Positions 9,401 to 24,400 are shown, numbered from the stretch's first letter. The stretch: DNA of 64,000 nt from Saxidomus purpurata (GCA_022818135.1 JAFMSR010000002.1:55435178-55499177); one strand, 5' to 3'. Numbers and translations are program-made. The notes: a model not told the origin generated them from the letters alone.

Positions 9401-12400
9401 CAAGTTTTGTTTTCAAATCATGCCTCTTTGGTCGAAATTTGCCCAGACGTGGTGTTGCTTGTCAAGTTAAAGACTATATGATGCTCCTGTCTGTAATGCC
9501 GCACATAGTGTGTGTCTTTTCATGTGTGTGTCTTTTCATGTACTAGGTTTCATTTCGGAATTTATTTTTCAAAAACCACGTTGCTTCCTTTAGGATTTAG
9601 CTTCATGGGGAAATATGTCTATAAACACTAATTTTATCCAGTTTAGTTTCGTGAGCGTCCTAAAACCAGTAAAATCCTGGAGATTTATCTATCAACATTT
9701 CGGTCAACTGACAGTTCTACAAATTTGACTCATTTCTTCAATGCGTTTATGTTCAGTGCAATGTAAATTGTTTGTGGGTTTCTCTATTTGTTACGAACAG
9801 TATACTCATATTGTCACCATGAGCAGCTTCAGGACTACGTCTATAGTTTGATTCGGAAGCGAGAGTTTACGCTATCAATTTTACAAACCATATATAAACA
9901 CGTGTAATGCAAGACTATGGTTATAATACTAATCAAATAGGATTTTTTGTGATTTTGTGGCTAATTTACAATCTAAATGCAATTTCGTTATCCTTTGTAG
10001 TCGCGGGTTTCTTTGAGCCAGATTTTGTAAGTGATTGGCATGAAATGGATGCTAAGATACCTTCCAAAACATTAGTCTCTGTTGAACATGGACTTGGAGA
10101 GACACCCCTTCTCGTGGATGTTCAGGTGAAGGTCGATAGTGGGCATATTTTTCCTGCTGCAGGTAACATATATAGATCTATATTTGAAACTTATATATAA
10201 ATGTATGATTAAGAAACATGCTGAACTGTATATTACTAAATGATGCGTTATATACATTAGTTATTGCCCTTATAACATTTGACAGCCAAACGCTGCAGTA
10301 TTCTTAATGCAATAATTTGAAATTTATTTCAATTATTGATTCAAAAAATAAATATCTGTCGGGTATTTTGATAAAATGTACGGAAGCGTCCTGGTGCCAA
10401 TTCATAATGTTCTATAAAAAAGAATAACTCCTACGTAGGACTTTATAACTCCTACGTAGGACTTTATAACTCCTACGTAGAAGATAAAAAAGCCTAATTA
10501 GGACTTTATAACTCCTACGTAGGACTTTATTACTCCGACGTAGGACTTTATAACTCCTACGTAGGACTTTATAACTCCTACGTAGGACTTTATAACTCCT
10601 ACGTAGGAGATAAAAAAGCCGAATTAGGAGTTTATAACTCCTACGTAGGACTTTATAACTCCTACGTAGGAGATAAAAAGCCTAATTAGGACTTTATAAC
10701 TCCTACGTTGGACTTTATAACTCCTACGTAGGACTTTATAACTCCTACGTAGGACTTTATAACTCCTACGTAGGAGATAAAAAAGCCTAATTAGGAGTTT
10801 ATAACTCCTACGTAGGACTTTATAACTCCTACGTAGGAGATAAAAAAGCCTAATTAGGACTTCATAACTCCTACGTAGGACTTTACAACTCCTACGTAGG
10901 ACTTTATAACTCCTACGTAGGAGATAAAAAAGCCTAATTAGGAGTTTATAACTCCTACGTAGGACTTTATAACTCCTACGTAGGAGATAAAAAAGCCTAA
11001 TTAGGACTTTATAACTCCTACGTAGGACTTTATAACTCCTACGTAGGACTTTATAACTCCTACGTAGGAGATAAAAAAGCCTAATTAGGAGTTTATAACA
11101 GAATTACATACAGAATTTTATAAGGGGTAAGAAATTGACTAGTCAGTTCTCCACCCCCACCCCCCCACCCCCCCTAGTCTGAATTGACTCACTGGGGGAA
11201 AACTGGGCTGTTACACTGGGCTGCTAACAAGAGCTGCCAACAGTACAGCACATATGATTATTCTCAGTGCTTGCCCATGAAATGAATATTTACCATAGCA
11301 CATTAAAGTGAAAAACATAAAGATACTCAGATACTTAGCTTTATTCTTATCTTAGTTTGTACAAATTTATTTTAGGTCGATTGTGAAGCAAGTTCGAATA
11401 ACTTATATTAATCACTGTCAACAACTCATTCCTGATGGAATCCATCGCCAGGAGGGTATGAGAGAAGAGGCCAGTTTTTCCCTTTTAATGCTGAGCGCCA
11501 AGCATGGGAGCTACTGATACCATTTTTCACGTCTTTGGTATGACGCGGCCTGGGATCTAACCCATGACCTCCCACACCCAAAGCTGACCCTCCACCACTA
11601 GGCTATCGTAGCGTATTTTTATCTTAACAACAAGAGAGTTATGATGTCCCTGAATTGCTCACAAAAGTCACATTGCTAAGATTGCTAAAGTCAGCCTGAT
11701 TAATGGATTCAGAGAAGAATGTAAAATCCCTGAATGAGGTCAATTTTGACCAACAGGTCCCAACTTGAATATATTTGGTAGAATTCCTCCTTTATGGCTC
11801 TAATGTATAGGGTGTGTGTGATATTTAAAGAACTGCTGTTTAATCATAGATTGAAAGCTACAGTTATTGTTGTTGGCAAACATACAGTTATAAACTCCTA
11901 ATTAGGCTTTTTTATCTCATACGTAGGAGTTACAAAGTCCTAATTAGGCTTTTTTATCTCCTACGTAGGAGTTATAAAGTCCTACGTAGGAGTTATAAAG
12001 TCCTACGTAGGAGTTATAAACTCCTTATTAGGCTTTTTTATCTCCTACGTAGGAGTTACAAAGTCCTACGTAGGAGTTATAAAGTCCTAATTAGGCTTTT
12101 TTATCTCCTACGTAGGAGTTATAAAGTCCTACGTAGGAGTTATAAAGTCCTAATTAGGCTTTTTTATCTCCTACGTAGGAGTTATAAAGTCCTACGTAGG
12201 AGTTATAAAGTCCTACGTAGGAGTTATAAAGTCCTACGTAGGAGTTATTTCTTTTTTATAGAACATTATGAATTGGCACCAGGACGCTGAAGAAGCATAA
12301 GGGAAAGTTAAATATCATAATTCTATTTACTAACTCACTAAATAGTACAAAATGTGTAAGCAACTAGTGGTACTGCTGTTTCTTTTTTATTATTTCATGA

Positions 12401-15400
12401 ACAAGAGAGTAACATTTAATGAGATTTTGAAAAGTCATTTTGTTTGCCAATATGATGTTCAATGGTACGAGCAGACGACATGTGCCAGGTTATAGCAAAA
12501 CGCCCGTATCGGGTATCCTATAAAATGAATTGTTGTATGCGCGTGACAAAGGTTTTTTTCTATTTCGGTTTCTTCACATTGCAATCGCCTTGTCTCGGTA
12601 GTTATAATATTTGGAACAATACATTTATTAGCTACTAGAATCTACCCCAAGGATACTTTTATACCTATTACAATGGTGACAGTCGGATTAGCTGACACTT
12701 TTATGGAATGTGAATTTCTAAGGTGCAGAAACGACAATATGATTAAAAAATCCTGACAGATGAATTGATCAATAAATTCAAGTAAATTTGTACCGCTAAT
12801 CATCAATAATTGGTAGCTGTTTTGGCGGATTTTAAAAAATGTTCCTTCGATTTTAATTTTTTTTTTAATCATTAACAACAAACTTTTTAACACCAATGCA
12901 GCCCGTTTAATTGGTAATTCAGAGCTACAGATAAGGTTTTGGTGTAATTGGGTATTTACCCCATTACTTTTTCACCAATTGCTTTTTTTAGTTTCCAAAT
13001 AAGTAGCAAAATTTTTTTACCCCATCATATTTTGATCATTTGCTTTTTGTTTTTTAGAAAATCATTTGCATATCGGGACAAACTTGTTTACAAAATGTAG
13101 CCGGAAATACTAAATGTCTGCCGAGACTGGTTTACAACTTGATTAAAAAACGAAACATACGAAAAGGATAATCCTTGCCGATTCAATGTTCGCTATTTAG
13201 TGGAAAGTCATTGCTTACTGTCATTGCTGGAACAGTCTATAAATACGATTTCAGTTTATTCATTTTTGATACGCAGCGATTTAAAAAGCAAATGCGTAAA
13301 CTTATTTTCCTTTGCTTTTCTGTACGCTAGGGTTGCTATTTTAATTGCTTTTTTGCCGATTTTGTTTGCGTATTTACGCAAATACGCAGCTTATCTGTAG
13401 CTCTGCGGTAATTACATCAATATGCACTTGTGTGCGACTTCATGATAAATTGATAAGCAATATGGTAAAGTTCTTCGAAAACTGAAGAAATATTTAAAAA
13501 ATCTAAGATCTGCAACTGGTTTGGCCAATGTCAGATTGCTACATGACAATGCGTCATCGCACAAGGCGTCTATTGTACAAGACTTTCTGAAGCAGGAAAA
13601 GGTTTTTGTGCTCCCTCACCCTCCGTATTCGCCTGACCTTGCCCCGTGTGACTTCTTTTTGTTCCCAAGGCTCAAAAAATACCTTTCTGGTCGAAAATTT
13701 GTCCAGCGCAAACACCTCGGTTCTGCAATATTCCACTGTCTTCATAGTATACCTAGAAAAGACTATGAAAATGCCTTCAAGGATTGGATTAGAAGACTGA
13801 AACTTTGCATATCTGTTGGAGGTGAATACTTCGAGGGGACAAAATAAAAGTTTCATTGAAATCTATCAAGGATACATTTTATGTGCTTAGATGCATTCAT
13901 ATTTGATCATTCCTCGTATAAAGGCTAACTGACTATGTATATTATAATTGAAAACAGAATCAGAGTTAATACAGAGTGACTGCCCTTGAATTGTGAAAAT
14001 AAGCTGATTTTGGCATTTTCATCTCAATAACTATGAGAAACATAATACAGCCGTTATGTTACTTGTAAACCATGTGAATGTGAATAATTGCATGAATACC
14101 AGCTGTATCCCACTTGAACCATATATCAACTAGTCTTCTAATCACCCATGCAAAGAAATGATGCACTTATAATTTCTATCGATTCCATAAAAATATTTCA
14201 CATAAACGTTTGCCATGGCAACAAAAACAGAAAAAAGACAACATTGCTTGTCTTTCACAGAAACAGCTTCTAAATTCATTTAATATTGCAGTAATTGTGT
14301 ACAAAGTTAAGCAAAATCCTTGATAAACAGTTATTCATGTAAGTTCTGTAAGTACCATGGTACAATAGATGAAAATATCTACTTAGAGAAAAAGAGTCTT
14401 ATTTTACAGTTTTTGGTAAATATATTTGGAATGTTTACAAAATAGAACACTGTCACAGCCATTTTCTTGAAGTATGTACAACTTATGCAGAAGTATCTCT
14501 TACATTGTGTCATATCATGCAATCTAAAACACTGGAACATCCTTGGAGTTTTAGATAGGGTCAGCCTGTAAGTTCGTTGATAACAAATAAATCAGACAGT
14601 GTAATATGATGTATGCATGAACATGCATTTGTGTAAATGAAACTTAGAGTTAATTACATAAAATATTAGGTCAGTGAACATTCAGTATTTGATAATTAAT
14701 TAATATTTTATAATGTTAGGTCAGTGAACATTCAGTATTTAATAATTAATTAGATAATTTATGATTTATGATTATAATCATCAATTGAATTGAACTTATT
14801 ATACACATATAGAATACAGTTTCTAATACACACCTTAAGCATGGTATGGTTAAATATCTGCTTGGCATAATCAAAACAATACTTGAGCATAACATCCTGG
14901 CTGTATTGAGCTTGCACTGAAAAAAACACAGTGTAATAATGTGCTGATTATCTCAAAGAAAACAGTTTAAACTTTGAAAAACACAGAAGAAATGAAGTAC
15001 ATAAATGTTTACATTTAGCATTTGGAACTATTACTCATGTCACATAATCTTTGATTTTAATATATCTACAGTAGATACATTTACAGTATACACTTTCTAT
15101 GCAATATAGACATACTGCTTATAGAAGCAGTCATGAAACCTTAAAGCTGTTCGCTCTCAGTTACCGTTGAATTATTTTTTTAAATTGACATACTTACACA
15201 TAAATATAAAATTAAAGGCAAGAATCAAAATATAAGCAAAAATCTAAGTAGGAATTTGCAGAAATCGATTGAAAATGTCGGTTACACGGCACCGCTACAC
15301 TATATGTTTATATTGAAATTTCAAATTTTGAATTTGGTAGCGTATTATTTGAAATTTAGAGATATACGTGACAGGAATTTATACTGGATACTTTTTATAT

Positions 15401-18400
15401 GAATATATGTTCTAAAATACGTTATTTACATACAGTTTGAAGAACTTTATTTTTTTGCCAAAATCTGAGAGCGAGCAGCTTTAAAGATACAGTTACTACT
15501 CATATCCAAAATCTTTAATAAATTGTTTATTCAACACACACATCATGCACATACAATGTTTTTATAATAAAAAATCTTGTACTAACTTAACTTCCTGTCA
15601 CAAAATAATTCAGGTACATGTATCAGGGTTATAGATATATGAGGAAAAAGTCATGCCTACATAAGAAATTGAGCCTGGATTTTTCAAAAAAAAATTAACA
15701 ATGTACAATTCATAATAAGAAGAATCACTACAACCTTTCTCTCCCCCAACCCCCCCCCCCCCCCACCCCCCCAGTCAGTTTTCAAGATGCAAATTTCATT
15801 TATTCTAAAACAAAATCTGTACTCAGTCTGGTGGAGCCCTTTAAATAACAATGTGAATTCTTGCTGCACTTGACTGAAGCCATCATCAGATAATATGCAG
15901 CTTGTGTGATTTGTTTGTAAACAGACTAACTCAGAACAGTTACCAGATTACTGTCCTTCTACTTTCGCTTTGATTTTTCCGCAATTTTTATGGGTTTTAT
16001 GTGCAGCCTGACCAAAACAGTAATGCACAAACTTGAACAAAGAAACAAGAACTCACCTTGTGAAATTTCTTTCCCGATTGAGCCGAGCAGATGAAGAAAT
16101 AATCCAAAACCATCGCTAAATGTTTTAACTTATTTGACATATGCAGTCGACTGGCGGATATTGATTTATTGAAGTAATTCCACAGAAGAAAAGTATCATG
16201 TCCCCGGCTAAGATCGAACCCTGACCGCCAGCATAGGAAGCGGACACCACAAGCACATTGCTAAAGGGTTAACACAACAGCAAGCTTGAACCACTACACT
16301 CCTCCCCTCTTTATCAATTCTGAGCCCAACATCAACTGCACAGTCCCTGCAATTTCTTGCTCATTACCGCTCCGTGGTAGTATCCAATGACTCCCCGGTA
16401 GCTCATACTCGCTAACCGAATAATCCTCGTCGCCAATGAAGTCATTCCAGAGGAGAAAAGTCTCAAGTCCCCAGCTTGGATCGAACCCTGACAACCAGGA
16501 TGGAAAGCGGACACCACAACCACGTCGCTAAAGGGTTAACCCAACATCAAGGCTGTTGGAAGTGACCAATAACCACTACATTATTATCGGCCTTTATTTC
16601 TAAATTTAGAAGCAAAACATGTCTTCATAAGCTTAAATAGGATACTTTGAAATGCATTAGACATAAAGAGTAACATTTATGTAAAACATAACAGTATTTC
16701 AGCTCATATTAAAAGACAAAACTTTCACAGTGTTCAAAACACCTATATCTTTTCAAGCGTTTTACCGATTACGATCATGGCGTCATTTGGACGAAAAGTT
16801 GCTTGGCGCTTCGCCTTAAAAGAAGGACTAACACAAAAGAAACAACAACGCAAATGCATGGAAAACCATTTATTTATTCAATAGACATATTTAAGATGTT
16901 TATTTCATGTTAAAGATGTAAATAATTTAGTGACTATACGTTCATGGTATTACCACATAAACATGAGTTCAAGAGTTACCTCCCGATATTCAGACTGGCT
17001 TATGGACTAATTTCTCAATTCAGTAGAGCGGTGTCGGCAATATTCGAATACTTTATGAGAAAATTTGAATTTTGTTGGTGGTATCCAAATGCCACGAAGT
17101 TACCTGAAACAGTTTTAGCTCGTCAATTTTGCATATACAAAGCTGTATTAATCATGACAGTAAGGAGAACAGGCCGGGTACCATGCATCAACCAATGTCG
17201 GGTGATTCCGAATATTAGAGGGCCTTCCGAATACCTATTTGTTTGTTTGTTTTTTTCAATGCCTAAATGAAACTAGATTGCAGCCACAATAATTGAATTC
17301 TAAGGACAAGCTGTTGGAATAGGTATTTTGTATAATTCTGATAAAACACCAATGCGTGTAAATACTAAATCGTAATAAATTTATTTTGATTAGATTCTAT
17401 TCAGTATATGAAATCGCACAAAGAACAATGTTTAAGTTGAAATACACCATCACGGACTTAATTAGACTGGAATTGCAGCTGCCAGAAGTTTGTGACTTCC
17501 TCAGAAAGTAATATTTACCCATGATGCACAACAACGATAAGATCTGCAGTTATTAATCTGATTGTCTCATTGATTACATTGTATTTCGTGTAGTAGCAGA
17601 TAGACTTTTTTATCAGAAAAACCAAACTCCGCAATGATAAATCAATTTTTTTTTAAATCACCCGGACTGACTTTCAAGCATAATATATACAAGTAAAGAA
17701 ACATTCTCGGCGAGTCGCCGTGGTTCCCCTTCTCTATAATAAGCAAGGAATATCCAGAGGTGTAGCGGGGCAAAAACAATTTGTAGGAACTTGTTTTCTA
17801 GGGGGTTTGAGGGTATGCCCCCCTCTCCCCCCCAAAAAAAAAAAAAAATTGAGATTCTATATCCATAAGCATTCTGGGGCATATTTTGACGACAAAATTA
17901 AGACCCTAATTTCTGTAGATTTTGTCATGGTAACAAAGATTTTTTTACAGGTAAGTGCTCATAAAAATCTTAATCAACACGAATTAAAAACCGTAATGTA
18001 TTCACAAAAATCATATACACATCTGAACAAAAACTGATGAGCATAGTTAGAATAATTCTTGAAATAAAGCTTTAGTCGGACGGAAGGGGCAAACAACAGA
18101 TTAAATCATTGAAGAGAAAAAAATTCGCCGCAGCACAGTTAACAGTAACCACTGCCATCACAACTTTGGACAAAACTGAATGGTTATTGCAGTCAGGTGA
18201 CACAAAACTCCCTAAATTTTCAAATTTCGTTAGGTACAAATATGCATGGGAGTCATACTGGGGTCTTGGCAAATTCACAAGGGGAGAAATCCTACGGTCA
18301 GCCGGGACTTTAAACAATCTTAACAACAGCTGGCATCAAATATAAAGCGTTAGTATCTTGTTAACTTATATATCAACTAGATTGGTGTTCAGTAGAACAC

Positions 18401-21400
18401 TTGTGTCGCCCTCTTACACTTTGTCAGAATAACCAATAATTTTGTGACACAATCTAAGTACAACAAGGGGCATAACTCTGTCAAATATGACGTTGACCTC
18501 CAGAATTTGGCGGCATCATGACCCTTTTGTCATAAGCAATATAATTTGAAACTTTTTAAGTTTGATGAAGAAATCTTAAGAAATGGCAAAGTTAAAGCCA
18601 ACGTTAAGTTTTCGTGACAAAAACTAAATACAAAAAGGGGCTTAACTCGGTCAAATATGACTTGACCTACAAACTTTTGCGGCATCACGACACTTTTGTC
18701 AAAAGCAATACAATTTGAAAGCTTGAAGAAGAAATCTTAAGAAATGGAAAGAGTTATAGCCAACGTTACGTTTTTGTGTAGGACGGACAGACAGACGGAC
18801 GGACGGACAAAGCGATCCCTATGTATCGCCTTTTCTCCGAAAGGGCGACACAATCAAGCATCAAATGTGTTTACGTTGTTATTTTGTCTCTGTGATACTG
18901 ATGTTTTAAAGTGTTACAAACCTGTGTGTACAAATAGTGTACCTTTACAGTATCTATCCCAAGCACAGTAGGCAACTGCATACTTTTCTTCTAGTTTAAA
19001 ATTCAAATTCATTCATTGGACAAAATGGAACATGAATTTAATAAGCAATTTTAAAGTCATAAAATATTTACATGTGTTTGACTACAATTTGTACGTTCAC
19101 AGTCCAATATCTAATTAAATTTAATCATTTTCAGGTGTATGCGTTCTAATAGAAAACACTATTAAATTGCTTTTCCATTTACGCACTGCCAGATAGTTAT
19201 TTATTTTCTTGCCAAGCGACTACCATTCCAAAAAAGCGCAGTTAGTCAGGTGTTAAATGGCATCGCAAAAAATATTTATGACTGGTTTGGGACCATTTTA
19301 CCGATTGATTGTAATGGCTTTTCCATTAGTGTAGACATGTAGACATTTTTCAAGCTGTTTCCCAAAGTTATTCAGGCAAAATTTCAAAATGTATTATTCA
19401 GAGCTAGGTACATACGGGAATCAGCCTCATAAAGTATTAAATAAAATAATAATATCAAAATAGCAGATACAATTTCTAAGTGCTGTACATGTAGTACTAT
19501 TACTCTACAAAAAAGATGAAATTATCTAATATAGCTGGTATATATTGTTAATTTGACGTTTTAGATGTTTCGTAATTAATTACTCTGTCCTTCGGGATCT
19601 GAACTCCACACAGTGATATACTACCCGGTATACACGTATCACTCAAAAGTAAAACCTTTTTCCTAAATATAAATGTATTATAGTATCATGTTCAAATTTA
19701 AATCAAAGTCATTGATACCGTTTTAAAAATTGAGTTGAATTCTAACGTGAACTAGGGTAATCTAAAAAGTCCTGGAAGAACGACAATAGAAATACAAACA
19801 AGAGGGCCAAGATGGTCCTATATCGCTCACCTGGCTACCATTGGCTATAATACAAGGTCATCAACAGCAGAAAGGGTAAATTTTGTTTTGACCTAGGGGA
19901 CATTATTTATACATTCTTGGAAGATGTCAACTAGGCAATGATACATGCCAAACATCTAAGCTCTAATGTAGGCCTTGTGGTTTCAGAAATAAAGATGTTT
20001 AAATTTTTTACTATATAACACGACACTTTGTCATATTGCAACTGGCGACTCATACTGAAATAAGGGCAACGGTGTTAGAACCTAATAATGTAATCATGAA
20101 AAAACGATATCACTTAAAGGGATATACCCTACAACTGATGTCAAACTAAATAACCTCCAAAACATAAATAACATAATCTTTGGAAGTATTGTAACTTCAC
20201 CTAAAAGTTTAAGCCTTGCATTCCCTGTCATTATCAATAAAATCAGCGGTTTAAAATATACTGCAGTACCGTAAATCATTCAATAATCTATGTAGAGTTG
20301 GTGTTGTACAATTAATGGGTGGAAGAAAGCCTCTAGGCTGATTAATTGTGGTAAAATGAAGCATTTTTCGCTATAGGTTCTTCTTTAAGATTGTATTTAT
20401 GTATCATTTTACGTTCATTGAACACATAATCTATGTTTTGAGAATGTAATCTGCTAAATGTAGGCAGTGCCCCTTTAAAGGGATACACCTAAATCTGATG
20501 TCAAACTAAATAACCTCCAAAACATAAATAATAGAATCTTTGGAAGTATTGTAACTTAACCTAAAAGTTTCAGCTATGCATTCCCAGTCATTATCGATAA
20601 AGTTAGCGGTCAGTACCGTAAACCTATCAATAATCAATGTAGAGTTGTTGTTGTACAATTAATGCGTGGATGCGATGTATTGCAGAAAGCCTCTATATTG
20701 ATTAATTGTGGTAAAATGAGGTATTTTTATTTGTTTGTGAAACAAACAAATTTACTTACCGTTTTCCGATGTCTATTCCTTTAGTACCAAATCTGAAAGT
20801 AGCTCCGGCACGTCAGTCAGCATATAATCCCAAATTATGATTCTTCATTCGAAACCATATGGCCATCACAGACATTAAAGTTGTATTGTTTTAATGTATA
20901 ATGTTATAAACTCATGCAGCATCAGCTAAATTTTGTAAATATAACTAAAGTAAACTGTTCCCGAATAAGAACCGCGGATGTATTTCATTTTACAATGATG
21001 CGTAAAATAAGGGACGATTTACTATATATATACGCCCTATAGAAATAGTTTCCGATTTCTTAATCCGCCGGCCATTTCTTAAACCTTGTGTGGAAAGAAA
21101 ACATATGTTTTGGAGTTTCTGTGACAACAAAATGTCTAACCCTGATCGTTATTTTAAAGAATGAAATATTTTGTATAGCCAGGAATATTTAAGCGCATGT
21201 TTACACATTCTCTTTTTACGAATATCCATTCATAAATTTTATTCAATGCGCGGCAAGGGACGTAATTATAATTTTACTTATTGCTGATATGTTTATTCTG
21301 CGGACCTAGCGCGAGCTAGTCTGCGTTCCTACGTGTAATAGACGCGTGAGCACCTTAAGCAGAAAAGAAGTGTTAGGATACGTTAATGTCGATGTTTAAG

Positions 21401-24400
21401 AGGGAAGCGGTGGTGTAGAGGTTAAGGTGTCGGCCGCTCATCATGGAGGTTGCGGGTTCGAGCCCCACTGGGGTCACGACCGTAGTTCCTCATATGACAC
21501 CAGTACTGGTTTTTCCAGGACGCGAACTCGAGAGTGACTCGATAAGCTACAAGCTTTCTTCACAATCGACCTAAAATAAACTAGTATAACCTAATGTCGA
21601 TGTTTAAACGATTTGTTATATTTCATAGGTGGTGCTTGTTTTAAGTAGAAGGCAATTTACCCTACATTCGACTGTAGGACTCGTTATCTTGAAACACACC
21701 GAATGAGCTATTTTATCTTATCTATCAATGACTGCAAAAAAATAACATCGTTACTTCCTGGTCTCAACCACATTCATTCTATAAATGTATATTGTGGCAT
21801 TTTAGATACGCATTATTACTTTGTCGGTCCGCACATTAAATTAGTCCCCTTATTGATCGGTGCTATTGCCTGCTCGTTTGTGTTATCGAAGCGCCGTAAA
21901 TAGCTGCTCGGTCAGTGTCTGATTTTAGACAGTAGGTGAAAACATTTTGTTGAGTACAGTGAAAACCCCTGCTATCAATGTGTACCGGGAACAGAAACAG
22001 AGACAATTCGATCCAAAATACGATTTATAACTGTTGCATTCTGTTCATATCTTATTACCAACTGGTATAGCCTTCACCAATGAAGATTACGGACTGAAAT
22101 AGCCGTCACAACAAAACAAAGAACAAATATTTTGAATACACAAACAAATCCAGCGTCTTCAGCGCTTTGATTCACCATAGGTTCTTTTTTGAAATTGTAT
22201 TAATTTATCATTTTACGTTTATTGAACACATAATCTATGTTTTGAGAATATAATCTGCTAGATGTAGGCAGTGCACCTTTTATATAAACGATTTTATTTT
22301 ACTAAACAAAAAATATGAAATCAATCAGGAACGTACCTTCAAATTACAAAGCATGAAATGTCGGTAATACATTCAATAACATCCAACAGTACGGCAGTAT
22401 TGCATTTTCTCTTTTCAAAGGTTGTCCCACGAGAGATGATGATGAACCGGAGGGTTACGGCGGTATAGCTTACATATATAACGACGAATACGTCAAAGTC
22501 AGTTCGCCTAATAAAAGAAACGACAATTTTGGTCGTTGTGTTTACACAGGTACGTGTATGCAAACTTGCAGATAACATATCAACTGCAAGTCTACTTTAG
22601 TATTTCGAAAACTAAATTTTGGAAAGGAACCTGATAGATAACTCCGTGTTAGTGTCCCATATAAATGGTTTCTGCATTGTGCTACTCTTATTTTCTGTTT
22701 TCAGGGATTAAACCGTTCTGGGAGGGTCCTTACATAAGAGACAGTTACAAGGCACAGGTGCGAGTCCGTGCTTGGAAGAAGTCTAGTTTGCCAGCCCCAA
22801 GTTATTCCGAAACTGGAATTCCAATAACAGGTGGCAAAAGTAAGTTTTGCAAATAAATGCTATGAAGAAACAGTTTCAATTTTGTTCTTTCTTTCTTCTG
22901 ACAAAAACTAAAGACTCCTGTTCTGCACTAAACAGCTAAGTATAACTTCTACATGTGTACGGCTATACCTTTAAAGTCATATTACCCTTCAAAATAGCGG
23001 ATTTTCTATTTATTGCTAAAACTAGAGAATAGTGTTACCAAGTTATTTCTGTTATTGTCAAACATAAATTTATTGGGTTCATTTTTGAAAAGATTTTTAG
23101 ATCCTCTATATTCAATGTGAACGAAACTGTTATACAGATTGTTATTTTTGGGATATAACTATGGCTACGTTTATTATTCTAGGAGTATAAATCACTCATT
23201 AACGTTTTATTTTAAAAATATGATGGTCACTTTAAACGGTTATAACACTTTAATAAAGCGTTAAAATATTATACACCAGGGGCCGGAAGTTACGTGGAAA
23301 AGTCACATGGTATTGGAGATTACCCGACACTTGTGATATCAAGGACAAAGTTTCCATCTACAACTAAAACATATTCTAATTACTACTCGGACTCTGTCGG
23401 TAACAAAATTATTAGTGCTAGTATCATATTGTAAATATAATACATTAGAAACTTCAGATAATACTGTCATAAGGTAGATATATAATTATGATAATAATGA
23501 CTTTATTTTTGATCGAATCAATGTAACACTTGTAATTGTATCGACAGCAACAATTCAAAATGATTTTATTTAGTTTTTTTACGACGACTGCTTTATTATG
23601 CGACTGTCCATTCCAGCTCTTACATCATCTACCATGAACTACTTACAGTCCGGTATAATATTAACACAACCAATTTGCTTCTTTCGATTTAATCGTCAGC
23701 AATGTCATGGTATACAGTATGAGAACTTTCAAATAAAATTGAAGATATCAATTTTCCGGGGAAGAAAAAGATATTTTGAATGGCGAAATATTTGCGCTGT
23801 CACAAAATCATGGTTTGCTGGAGGAATTGCATGAGTAAAACAAAGTAAGATAACTTTATCTAACTGAATGATATGTTTGATAACAATATGAATGTGTTAC
23901 ATCTTCCCTTAAATTGAATTTCTCATAGGGGCCGCCTTCTCAATGTACGATGCCAATAAAGATAGGAACAGTGCATATGTTGTCTACGGTTATAATAATT
24001 CTACTATTAGAGCTTGGGCGTCATCTGATGTTGACGAAGGTGAGTAAATACCTCCCAGGTGCAATGGTAGGGCGTTCACCTCAGGACCGAAGGATTTCGG
24101 GTTCGATCCCTACTATAGCCATGTCGGTAGTGTCCTTTAGGCAAGACATAAATAATTCCACATTGCCTTCTCGCTCTCTTTGAGGTTTGAATTTTGAGAG
24201 CGATTAATCTAAGTTGTAATAACATTATTTCGCAATCGAGATTAAATAAAGTAGTATAGTTAATTAATATCTCCCATAATATGGTTCACTTTCACAAGTA
24301 AAACATCATTCAAAAAGTTGAGTGTGAATTGTATTTGACCTACAAGTTAAAATATTTTTTCTCGGTGTTGTGAAGTCCTTGAGACTTTTAGACAAAAAAT

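Larger units (their letters stand above)
10163..22420 (+). other. Intron 3 (12.3 kb), packed with transposable elements
   Basis: Holds a foldback element (10385-12288) with a nested SINE, a MITE (12921-13404), a mariner remnant (about 13449-13847), a tandem duplication near 14663-14750, two minus-strand SINE heads (16195-16560), a MITE with a 'gtgtcgcc' TIR (18401-18853), a bivalve-type dispersed repeat (about 19800-20030), a duplicated repeat (20100-20745, fragment 22175-22285) and a SINE with a 16-bp TSD (21400-21591). The stretches 13860-16190, 16570-18400 and 18860-19800 show nothing else. Confidence 0.7.

Noticed and set aside
13554..13856. 100-codon minus-strand ORF
   Set aside because: It is the antisense shadow of the mariner transposase fragment.
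16944..17270. 108-codon ORF as a gene
   Set aside because: No recognisable motif, AT-driven composition, and it lies inside a 12-kb intron among repeats.
18744..18971. 75-codon ORF with a DRQTDGRTK stretch
   Set aside because: That stretch is the translated GACAGACGGACGG run at the end of a MITE.
21703..21903. 66-codon hydrophobic ORF as a membrane peptide
   Set aside because: Short, AT-rich and intronic, with no homologous feature recognised.
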